From Sphingobacterium faecale (GTDB lineage Bacteria > Bacteroidota > Bacteroidia > Sphingobacteriales > Sphingobacteriaceae), in assembly GCF_016746095.1 (NCBI RefSeq), contig NZ_JAERTY010000001.1:62001-126000 (forward strand): a stretch of 64,000 nucleotides of DNA, written 5' to 3'. Below are positions 34,989-42,030 of this stretch, piece after piece (the first letter of the stretch is position 1; the number at the start of each line of letters is the position of its first letter). The notes under the pieces were generated by a model. The model did no database searches. It saw only the letters and a list, made by a program, of their open reading frames with translations, and was not told the DNA's origin. The translations under genes were made by a program, and so were the position numbers.

Positions 34989-35152
34989 ATTTTTATCTAC
35001 CGTTTGTTGTTATTGGTTTTGCTTGATAGAGCCTTTAGGCTAGGTTGAGTTCATTAGTTGTTTTTTGCTGAGATCCGCGACTATTAGTTTTTTAATTAAT
35101 AAAGCTATGCCGATACTTTTATTATTTATCATCTTAACACAGCGATTATAGC

Positions 35153-35656
35153 CTAGTACGGCGTTTTATAACCTATCACTATCAGATCCTTGTCATATAG
35201 ACCGGTCAGAATACTATTGCCTTTATGGTCGACCATTAGCCCACCATATTGTGCCTGCGCATATTTCTCCCCCTGACCTTCTTCAAATAAATAAGATTCG
35301 GCTCCGATCTCTAGGGACCATTTGTTTGGTGTGGTGTAAGCGATCAAAAACTCTCCCTGTGCAAGAGGAGTCTTCTCCTGCTGAAAGCGGACGAGGTTGG
35401 CTACATTGTCATGACCTAGGCGGACCACACAGTAGCCCCGTCTGGCTATACTGTCCGTATTCGTTTCTGTAGCTATCTTGTAGCGCAGCCGCATATAATC
35501 ACCCTGCATGAGCGATCGCGGATCAACAGGTGCCAGCTCCAATAAGATCAACTGACCATTCTTGAGGATTTCTTCCTTTTTCACTACGCTAAAGTTGAAA
35601 TATAGCAGTAGCAACGCAAGGTTGACCAGGATGGTGATGCCACTATATTTTTTCAT
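35153..35656 (-). CDS. GDYXXLXY domain membrane-anchored protein
   Basis: The start at 35656 is chosen because it gives a short basic n-region followed by one membrane helix (ITILVNLALLLLYFNFSVV). An earlier in-frame ATG at 35713 would extend it inside the neighbouring gene. The 167-residue product carries the family motif GDYMRLRY after LAPVDPRSLMQ, and ends in a domain with VVRLGHDNVANLVRFQ. The GDYXXLXY family is named for this motif and has no known function. The gene overlaps the DUF4401 gene by 14 bp, and the set with DUF2157 is conserved in many bacteria. Confidence 0.85.
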   Translation of the reverse strand: MKKYSGITILVNLALLLLYFNFSVVKKEEILKNGQLILLELAPVDPRSLMQGDYMRLRYKIATETNTDSIARRGYCVVRLGHDNVANLVRFQQEKTPLAQGEFLIAYTTPNKWSLEIGAESYLFEEGQGEKYAQAQYGGLMVDHKGNSILTGLYDKDLIVIGYKTPY

Positions 35657-36713
35657 GATTCGCACGTTTAGAAATAAAGAGATAAAACAATAGAAATACC
35701 AACCCGGATCCAAAAAGCATGATAGATTTGGTCAGGAGCGTATATTGCAAGTCATAGTAAAACTTTCCTATAAACCACAGCAATGCAATAATGCCCATTA
35801 CAAACCCTGTTCTGTAGCGGACACTAAAACACAGGAGGATCAACAGTAGACTGCCCACAATACCAGGATATAGAATTGTAGGAGCCACAACTAGGAGTGT
35901 CAGTGCGTATGTCGCGAGTCTGGTGATCCTATCAGACACTCCAAAATCGGATAATAGCTTTGACGAAAGGTAGAGTATGATCAGTGTACAGACTACAGAC
36001 GTAGACCAACTCCATAAAGCTGATAAATGAAAGAAAAATAAATCCTGGCGCAATAGAAGCAGACCGATTATAAAACATAGGAGTAATCCTGTACGGATTG
36101 CGTGAAATGAGAATCCTGTTTTAAAGCTCTTGTGAAGCAATTTAGGCTCTTTTAAGAACATATAGCTCAGTACAATAGCTAACAGTGAAACCTGTATGTG
36201 CAGAAAGTCATTGTGTCCCGCCGACTGGATATAACTCAGTATACTTCCATTTAGAATCAATGTCGATACAAAGCTGATGATATAGCTGGGGTTCAGGTAT
36301 AGACAGAGCAGGGATAATGCTGCCAGACATAAAGAAACATATTGATTATCAATGTTAAATTCAAAGAGCCCATAACCTAGCATGATAAAACCGATACTAA
36401 AAGTAGCTACACTCATAGTGTCCCATAGGATCTGTTTGAATTTTTTGCCGATGATCACTCCAATTGTAATCGCCAGAATACCAAGTGCCGATAGTGCTAC
36501 GTGAGATCTGTAGAGGCCGATCCCTACCAGAAAGCCCCAAAATGCACTGGAAGAAAGTATACCGCCAAAGATAGACAGTATCTTGATGGCCAGGGTCTGC
36601 TTAACCTGACGATCCTCGATAGATTGCTCCATGTGGAATGCCTCTAAATTTAATTCCGGATCTAGCGATTGTAGGTAACTGGCCGTTTGCTGTATAATGT
36701 TATTTGGCGTCAT
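35643..36713 (-). CDS. DUF4401 domain polytopic membrane protein
   Basis: The 356-residue protein has a ~45-residue soluble N-terminus (LQSLDPELNLEAFHMEQSIE), then about ten membrane helices. Examples are FGGILSSSAFWGFLVGIGLY, FSIGFIMLGYGLF and LLCFIIGLLLL. It ends in a short basic tail (FISKRANHEKI). This layout matches DUF4401. It overlaps the DUF2157 gene upstream by 4 bp and the GDYXXLXY gene downstream by 14 bp, which indicates translational coupling. The function is unknown; the set has been treated as an envelope membrane complex only by association. Confidence 0.85.
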   Translation of the reverse strand: MTPNNIIQQTASYLQSLDPELNLEAFHMEQSIEDRQVKQTLAIKILSIFGGILSSSAFWGFLVGIGLYRSHVALSALGILAITIGVIIGKKFKQILWDTMSVATFSIGFIMLGYGLFEFNIDNQYVSLCLAALSLLCLYLNPSYIISFVSTLILNGSILSYIQSAGHNDFLHIQVSLLAIVLSYMFLKEPKLLHKSFKTGFSFHAIRTGLLLCFIIGLLLLRQDLFFFHLSALWSWSTSVVCTLIILYLSSKLLSDFGVSDRITRLATYALTLLVVAPTILYPGIVGSLLLILLCFSVRYRTGFVMGIIALLWFIGKFYYDLQYTLLTKSIMLFGSGLVFLLFYLFISKRANHEKI

Positions 36714-37636
36714 GACGATTGCTTTTTAGCGAGTTGAATAAGGTTGCGGACGACTAAGGTGACACTGATGATAATAAAAACACCTATCAGTAGCAGCATC
36801 CATTCGTCGTTCGATATATCTAAAAGAAAGGTCGATATGATGATAATCAAGCTAAACGGAACTGCTGAGAGATAAAAAGTACTTTTAGTCTGTACGCCAT
36901 GCCATAAAGCGGCGAGATAGGTCAATATCACCAATGGTGCAAATACCGAAAAATATTCTTTCTCAAAGCTGACTATGCCATTGATCATACCTATGGTGGC
37001 AAAGGTCAATGCCGCTAAACCTACCGTATGTATAAAGTAAGCTGGTGCCTGACGCATTTTGGCTAAGACGAAAACAGCTCCGTTACCGAGGTAGAGTATA
37101 CCGTACATAAGCAATGAGGGCCAGCCGGTGACCTGTTGGCAGTAAAGAATCAAAGTGGTATTGAGCAGTATCATGTACAGCAACCACATCGGTGCAAAGT
37201 TTGAGAAGCATACCCATAAGGTGACGAATACCGTCCAGCCTAGAAAAAAATCATAGGCATTGGCGCCGGTCTGATAGATCTGTCCAAAAACAGCGAATAG
37301 CACCCCGACCAGCACAGCGCTTCCTGTCAGTATGATCTGCTGGGACTGCGTATTTATCTTAGATAAAAAAGTCAGCGCAGTGAGCGCGATAACCAATAGT
37401 TCTACTATACCTATTTTAGCAAATTTGTGTAGGTCAGCCCAATTGTAAGCAAAGAAGAAAATGATTCCAGCCAATGAAAATCCTATTCCCAGTACGAGGA
37501 ACAGAAGTGTCAAAAATTTTTTCCAACTGTTCGCATCGGGATAGACTCGTTCATTCAGCGCTCGGGTCAGCGTCTCTTCACTGAGAGAGGTCTGCCTCGC
37601 GATACTTTCGATATCCTCGCGTTGTATATTATCCAT
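36710..37636 (-). CDS. DUF2157 domain polytopic membrane protein
   Basis: The 308-residue protein opens with a soluble ~40-residue DUF2157-like segment (ESIARQTSLSEETLTRALNE, YPDANSWKKFLTLL). About eight to ten membrane helices follow, starting FLVLGIGFSLAGIIFFFAYN with the family's NWADLHKFAKIG. It heads the DUF2157, DUF4401, GDYXXLXY operon. No catalytic residues are evident. The function is unknown. Confidence 0.87.
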   Translation of the reverse strand: MDNIQREDIESIARQTSLSEETLTRALNERVYPDANSWKKFLTLLFLVLGIGFSLAGIIFFFAYNWADLHKFAKIGIVELLVIALTALTFLSKINTQSQQIILTGSAVLVGVLFAVFGQIYQTGANAYDFFLGWTVFVTLWVCFSNFAPMWLLYMILLNTTLILYCQQVTGWPSLLMYGILYLGNGAVFVLAKMRQAPAYFIHTVGLAALTFATIGMINGIVSFEKEYFSVFAPLVILTYLAALWHGVQTKSTFYLSAVPFSLIIIISTFLLDISNDEWMLLLIGVFIIISVTLVVRNLIQLAKKQSS

Positions 37637-37677
37637 ATTTATATTTAAAAATCTTTTCTATAGCTGTGCAAAATGAT

Positions 37678-38097
37678 TTATTGCGCTCTGTAGAGTGTTG
37701 CGCTTTTCTTATTCTTATCCAAACGAAACATAATACTGTCATTATCCGAGAATCGTACAAAATAGCGTTCTTCCGAAGGTTTGTAAAAGTTTAGAACATA
37801 CACCGTGGCATCCTCGTCATCTTCAAAACCTCGTTCATAGTTCACATTCCCTTTCACCACACTTGAACTGTTTTTCTCTTTTTCAATCAGTTCAAAGGTG
37901 TCGTTGTTATAAATCGTATCGTTTTTACGGATCGTATTGTTTTTGTAAATAGAAAGCTGGTTCGTTTCATTTTTGTACAGTTCCTGTAGTTTAGAAACTT
38001 CCATTTCTGAAGTAACCTTTTTATCCGTTTTATACTGGCAGGCCGCCAATAGCGATAGCGCTATCATTCCAACGATTATTTTTTTTATACTGTTCAT
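37678..38097 (-). CDS. Small hypothetical lipoprotein with hexapeptide repeats
   Basis: The start at 38097 (MNSIKKIIVGMIALSLLAAC) is preferred over an ATG at 38148 because it gives a clean lipoprotein signal with lipobox LAAC. The 139-residue product has a polar segment with three six-residue repeats (YKNNTI, RKNDTI, YNNDTF). A C-terminal half follows with FYKPSEERYFVRFSDNDSI. I recognise no family. It is 41 bp upstream of the DUF2157 gene on the same strand and may be co-transcribed with it. Confidence 0.65.
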   Translation of the reverse strand: MNSIKKIIVGMIALSLLAACQYKTDKKVTSEMEVSKLQELYKNETNQLSIYKNNTIRKNDTIYNNDTFELIEKEKNSSSVVKGNVNYERGFEDDEDATVYVLNFYKPSEERYFVRFSDNDSIMFRLDKNKKSATLYRAQ

Positions 38098-38272
38098 CCC
38101 GTCTGTGATCCGATCTCCATCCTGTGAAGACAAGCCCACATAGGTCAAGAGAATCGTTTATCTTATTGTTTTGTAGCTTAAAGGTAAGACAGTTTTTATT
38201 TGCTATCAACTAAAATGGGGCATGCAGGTCGTATTGGTCAATATCTGCAGAGGTAGGAGAAGTCTGTTTTTT

Positions 38273-39469
38273 TCATTCCTCTCGACCATAAACGACTCCC
38301 TGCTCGCGTAACACGTTGTTTTCCCGTTCGATTTCTGCGACCAGTTCCTCCTCCGATGGCAGTTCGAGTAGGTATTTACTCACGAACAGTTGTTGGTCAC
38401 TATCTGCTATAGCATATTCGACCAAGGCTTTGTTTTGATTGGTTACTAGCAATAGGCCTACAGGTGGGTTATCATCCTTCTGCATCACTTCCTTTTTGTA
38501 GTAATTGACATAAGTCTTTAATTGTCCGATATGCTCATGTTTGGCTTCATTAACCTTGAGCTCCACGAGTACATGACATTTTAATATGCGATGGTAAAAT
38601 ACCAGATCGATAAAGAAATATTCGCCACCGATCAGGATACGCTTTTGTTTGGCTTCAAAACAGAAACCATGGCCCATTTCGAGGAGAAAGCCTTCCAAAT
38701 GTTCGAGGAGAGATTTTTCCAGATCATTTTCGTAGACGACATCTTTAGCTTTCAGTCCGAGAAATTCAAAAGTAAAAGGAGATTTGATGATGTCTTTCGC
38801 TTGAATGGTTTCTGCCGTTTGTTCGACCATCTTTGACAGCATTTCCGGCTTTTTACTTATTTCACTTCTTTCATAATAAAGAGTGTTGATCTGTCTTTTT
38901 AACTCACCGACACTCCATGCTTGTTTAATACATTCTAATTCATAAAATGTACGCTTTTCTAAATTTTGAATCGGTAGGAGTTGTACTAGGTGAGTAAATG
39001 AAATTTTTACTAAAATTTCAGCAGGATCTATCGTAAAAGTATTCTTTTGGTTGGTGTTTGGTAAAGCTGTTGTGAATTCATCAGTTGACGACTGATGAAT
39101 TGTATGACGCAGATTATCAGTGTTTTGGAATTGGTCAGTCAGCGACTGACCAATTCGGATTCCTTTTGATCCACTGTTTGCCAGTATTTCTTTAACAGTA
39201 GATAATAGGTGTGGGTATGTCACATAAAACTGTCTGCAGAGTTTTAGATTTGTTATGGAAAGGCCTTTTATTTTAATTGATGCGGAGAGTTCAGCCAATA
39301 GACTTTCACCATACTTAGCCCGGTCTTCACCGTTCTGCTCGAATTCGACAATGTATAGCCCGATCAACCAGTTACGTAGGGTAAGCGATTGGTTTACTGC
39401 TTTTACAGCTGAGAGCTGGAGCTCCTTGTGCGTACTTTGTATACTGTTGACTAGTTTAGTGAATTCCAT
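38273..39469 (-). CDS. DUF1016 (YhcG-type) protein with PD-(D/E)XK nuclease domain
   Basis: The 398-residue protein has an N-terminal DUF1016 domain (LTLRNWLIGLYIVEFEQNG, YGESLLAELSASIK, LKLCRQFYVTYPHL). A variable linker at about 105-140 follows. The C-terminal nuclease domain has FFIDLVFYHRILKCHVLVEL, so the Asp ... ExK core is Asp in FIDLVFYH and Glu/Lys in VELKV, then IGQLKTYVNYYKKE. E. coli YhcG and relatives are PD-(D/E)XK family proteins of uncertain role, often found near restriction or other defence genes. It stands alone here. The linker DNA holds two matched palindromes. Confidence 0.88.
   Translation of the reverse strand: MEFTKLVNSIQSTHKELQLSAVKAVNQSLTLRNWLIGLYIVEFEQNGEDRAKYGESLLAELSASIKIKGLSITNLKLCRQFYVTYPHLLSTVKEILANSGSKGIRIGQSLTDQFQNTDNLRHTIHQSSTDEFTTALPNTNQKNTFTIDPAEILVKISFTHLVQLLPIQNLEKRTFYELECIKQAWSVGELKRQINTLYYERSEISKKPEMLSKMVEQTAETIQAKDIIKSPFTFEFLGLKAKDVVYENDLEKSLLEHLEGFLLEMGHGFCFEAKQKRILIGGEYFFIDLVFYHRILKCHVLVELKVNEAKHEHIGQLKTYVNYYKKEVMQKDDNPPVGLLLVTNQNKALVEYAIADSDQQLFVSKYLLELPSEEELVAEIERENNVLREQGVVYGREE
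39075..39155. repeat. Two matched 27-bp palindromes inside the DUF1016 gene
   Basis: At 39075-39101, AATTCATCAGT and ACTGATGAATT flank TGACG. At 39129-39155, AATTGGTCAGT and ACTGACCAATT flank CAGCG. The second extends by one pair on each side to a 13-bp stem (39128-39140/39144-39156). Both follow the template AATT-NN-TCAGT-N3CG-ACTGA-NN-AATT, and the NN pairs change together (CA/TG against GG/CC). They are 54 bp apart, exactly 18 codons. Confidence 0.85.
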
Positions 39470-39754
39470 CAGAATAAATTTTTCAAAAGGTTAATAATTG
39501 GTTTCAAATATCTACCTTACACTAAGTTAATGAATAAAAATTTAAACTAAAAATATTAGCATACAAATTATTGACTTAATCCCCATTTTCATACTCCTGT
39601 TAAAGATGAAGCTTCTGTCTTGGAGTAAAGACAGGCCTCTTGTAATGTTGAACGCAGTCGATCAAGCATAATGGCAAGATTGCATTTACGGGCCAGTTAT
39701 TAGGTACATTGATAGTCTTATCTTATTCTACCTTCGAGGGATTTTGTATAGCCG
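39470..39754. other. Non-coding stretch upstream of the DUF1016 gene
   Basis: No convincing gene is present. It contains an AT-rich probable promoter region for the DUF1016 gene and one hairpin, CTGTCTT (39615-39621) / AAGACAG (39628-39634). CTACCTTCGAGGGATTTT at 39729-39746 resembles part of the sequence before the lactonase operon. Confidence 0.5.
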
Positions 39755-40039
39755 ATTGGCCATGCTCACCCGTAAAATTGTACCGGCTCTTGCCGTAGGC
39801 TGTACGGTCGTGGTCCATCCGAGCGAGGAGACTCCATTTACGGCACTTGCGATAAATTATCTGGCGGATCTGGCTGGGTTTCCTAAAGGAGTATACAATA
39901 CCGTAGTCGGAACAGACCCATCCGAAATGGGAAAAGAGCTCTGTGAGAATAAAAAGGTAGCTAAAATATCCTTTACTGGCTCTACAAGAGTGGGTAAGAT
40001 AAGATCCTGATGTCGCAGAGCGCAGATACACTCAAAAAA
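39755..40039 (+). pseudogene. Truncated, frameshifted copy of the succinate-semialdehyde dehydrogenase gene
   Basis: From ATTGGCCATG at 39755 the sequence follows 33959 onward at a constant offset of 5796 with no indels to 39996. I count about a dozen substitutions in ~245 bp, mostly at third codon positions, so roughly 95% identity. After GGGTAAGA a 5-bp tandem duplication (GGTAAGATAAGATCC against GGTAAGATCC) shifts the frame. Similarity then fades by about 40039. The copy spans only residues ~157-250 of the enzyme and lacks both Glu254 and Cys288. A short frame runs 39744-40010 but cannot make a working enzyme. Confidence 0.9.
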
Positions 40040-40137
40040 TGCGATGGAAAATATATTTTCCCTGTTGGTTTGGCGATTTACAATTCACCAGAAAAAAATC
40101 TTTAAAGCACATTTTTACCCTTTTGTTTGGAATTTGT

Positions 40138-40145
40138 TACATTTG
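40138..40145 (+). promoter_or_regulatory. Candidate -7 box of the locus 3 sigma gene
   Basis: TACATTTG matches TAnnTTTG and lies 76 bp before the ATG at 40222. TTTG triplets occur upstream at 40122-40129, but closer than the usual -33 spacing. Confidence 0.3.
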
Positions 40146-40221
40146 GAGCACATGTTTTAGCTAACCGTAGCACTATATCTCCTATTGGAGTGTGATTGCT
40201 CAAGAATAATTGTACTGAAAA

Positions 40222-40809
40222 ATGAAAAATGAGTCAGACTGGTGGCACCTGTTTCGATTGGGTGACGAGGCTGCTTTCAAACTTTTGTTTGAGCGCTACA
40301 GTCCGCTATTGTTCAATTATGGGTATAAATTTACACAAGAAGAGAGCATCATTGAAGATAGCATCCAAGAGTTTTTTATGAAAATTTGGTACAACCGGGA
40401 TAGCATCAACGATACACCTTCCGTCAAAAACTATCTTTACAAAGCCTTTAGGCGCACACTTACAGCGCACATTGAGCAGTCCAATAGAAAAAGAAATATT
40501 CCAGTAGAAAGTTTACCCTTTGATATTGAATTGCCTCATGATACGCAAGTTATGCGCAAAGAGCGGTTGGAGGAGATCAAGGCCCAGTTGGAAGAAGCTT
40601 TACTGAAAATGACAGCACGTCAACGTGAAGTAATCCACTTACGGTTTTTTGAAGAATTATCTTACGAGGAGATCGCGGATATCATGGGATTATCTGTTAA
40701 AGACTTATACAAACTGTTTTATCGTGCAATGAATAGTTTGAGGAAGCATGTCGGGGCATTCAACCTATTGGCAATTTTTACACTTTTGGCCGAAGCAAAA
40801 TCTTCTTAA
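40222..40809 (+). CDS. FecI-like ECF sigma factor (locus 3)
   Basis: The 195-residue protein has region 2 (AFKLLFERYSPLLFNYGYKF, IIEDSIQEFFMKIWYNRD, VKNYLYKAFRRTLTAHIEQ) and region 4.2 (MTARQREVIHLRFFEELSYE, IADIMGLSVKDLYKLFYRAM). A short hydrophobic tail (LLAIFTLLAEA) ends it. It starts locus 3. Unlike in loci 1 and 2, the 173-bp gap before FecR contains a terminator-like hairpin, so sigma and anti-sigma may be partly uncoupled. Confidence 0.93.
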   Translation: MKNESDWWHLFRLGDEAAFKLLFERYSPLLFNYGYKFTQEESIIEDSIQEFFMKIWYNRDSINDTPSVKNYLYKAFRRTLTAHIEQSNRKRNIPVESLPFDIELPHDTQVMRKERLEEIKAQLEEALLKMTARQREVIHLRFFEELSYEEIADIMGLSVKDLYKLFYRAMNSLRKHVGAFNLLAIFTLLAEAKSS

Positions 40810-40876
40810 TCGGATCCGATTTTAGTTTTTTATTTTTTGCCTTCGGCGCAAATTCTACTTCTGAAGAAGAATTTTC
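40808..40876 (+). terminator. Terminator-like structures between sigma and FecR (locus 3)
   Basis: A 14-bp palindrome AATCGGATCCGATT (40808-40821) overlaps the sigma stop and is followed by TTAGTTTTTTATTTTTT. Then AAATTCTACTTC (40850-40861) pairs with GAAGAAGAATTT (40863-40874) with one mismatch, followed by TTC. Confidence 0.55.
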
Positions 40877-40939
40877 TTGAACCTATCTTCTTATATTCCA
40901 TGTTTTTTACAAAAAGATAAAAATAATTTAACAACACTG

Positions 40940-40969
40940 GGGTAAAATTCCAATTCTCACTGTATATAG
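40940..40969 (+). promoter_or_regulatory. Candidate ECF-type promoter before FecR (locus 3)
   Basis: ACTGGGGTA (GGGTA at 40940-40944) is followed about 17 bp later by GTATATAG (40962-40969), 13 bp before the FecR start. The arrangement resembles ACTAGGGTA and CTATATAT at the same place in locus 4. Confidence 0.3.
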
Positions 40970-40982
40970 ATATAAATAGATT

Positions 40983-42014
40983 ATGAAGCACGATTTCTTG
41001 TTATACAAAGACTTTAAAGCGGTAGACTTTTTCGAAGATGAAGCCTTCACGTCCTATTATCTTTCGGGAATGAGGGATGATCTTTCATTTTGGAAATCTT
41101 TGGTCGACACTTATCCCTATTTAGAACAAGAGATTGATAAGGCGATACAGTGGATTGAGCTGCTGCGAGATCAGCCTCTGCATCAAAGTAAGATAGACAA
41201 TGAAACACGTTGGAACCGTATACAAGAATCGCTTCCGTTGTATGTACAGGCACAAGACCGGTTATATCGGATTCGTAAGATCCGGAGATGGATAGCCCAA
41301 GTTGCTGCGATATTGCTATTAGGCTTCACTATATATGAGGTTGGGCAGCTGGGCACAAAAGAGAACAATACAGGATATGGAGAGCAACGAGAATTACTTT
41401 TGCCAGACGCTTCTGTGGTACAGCTCAATAGTAATTCGCGTTTGAAATATGTTAGAGATTGGAAAACAGATAAGCCAAGAGAGGTATGGTTGGATGGAGA
41501 AGCTTTGTTCGAAGTAAAGCATACGGCGATCATGAATCGATTGCAGCAGGAGGACTATTTTATCGTTCATGTAGGAAATATTTCGTTAACTGTTTTAGGT
41601 ACAAAATTTAATGTTAAGGATCGTCGCGAACATATTGAAGTCTCTTTATTTGAAGGTAGCCTTCAGGTTATGGATAAAATGGGGATAAAGCACATATTGA
41701 AACCAGGGGAAACTTTTATTTATGATAAAGTAGCCGATACCGAGCAGGTGTTAAACAACAGGAATATACAAGAGGCGCTCTCTTGGACACGCGGTGAGAT
41801 GGTTGTTGAGCATCAGAACCTATCTGATATTATCGAAGTCCTTGAAGATAATTATGGGTACACTGTTGAACTGAAAGATTCCAGCATATTAAATAAAAGA
41901 CTTCAGGGAGTAGCTCCACTTACACAAGCTGATGATATTCTTTTTGTAATCCGACACGCCATGCAGTTGGACATGAAGGTCGAAGGCAAGAAAATAACGA
42001 TTAACTCTAAATAA
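40983..42014 (+). CDS. FecR family anti-sigma factor (locus 3)
   Basis: The 343-residue protein has a helical cytoplasmic N-terminus (about 1-100) and a membrane segment at about 103-120 (WIAQVAAILLLGFTIYEV). The periplasmic FecR domain reads RELLLPDASVVQLNSNSRLK, VWLDGEALFEVKH, ISLTVLGTKFNVKDR and VSLFEGSLQV. A C-terminal receptor-contact region follows (LSDIIEVLEDNYGYTVELKD). It is the anti-sigma partner of the locus 3 sigma factor and precedes susC by 16 bp. Confidence 0.93.
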   Translation: MKHDFLLYKDFKAVDFFEDEAFTSYYLSGMRDDLSFWKSLVDTYPYLEQEIDKAIQWIELLRDQPLHQSKIDNETRWNRIQESLPLYVQAQDRLYRIRKIRRWIAQVAAILLLGFTIYEVGQLGTKENNTGYGEQRELLLPDASVVQLNSNSRLKYVRDWKTDKPREVWLDGEALFEVKHTAIMNRLQQEDYFIVHVGNISLTVLGTKFNVKDRREHIEVSLFEGSLQVMDKMGIKHILKPGETFIYDKVADTEQVLNNRNIQEALSWTRGEMVVEHQNLSDIIEVLEDNYGYTVELKDSSILNKRLQGVAPLTQADDILFVIRHAMQLDMKVEGKKITINSK

Positions 42015-42030
42015 CTAACAAATTAACTTT

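Noticed and set aside
31212..34990. Recent horizontal transfer of the lactonase operon judged from base composition
   Set aside because: By eye its composition differs little from the neighbours, and without a computed GC or codon profile the claim is not supported.
39744..40010. Short plus-strand frame as a functional gene
   Set aside because: It covers only the middle of an aldehyde dehydrogenase, lacks the catalytic Cys and Glu, and is cut off by a frameshift. It was called as a pseudogene instead.
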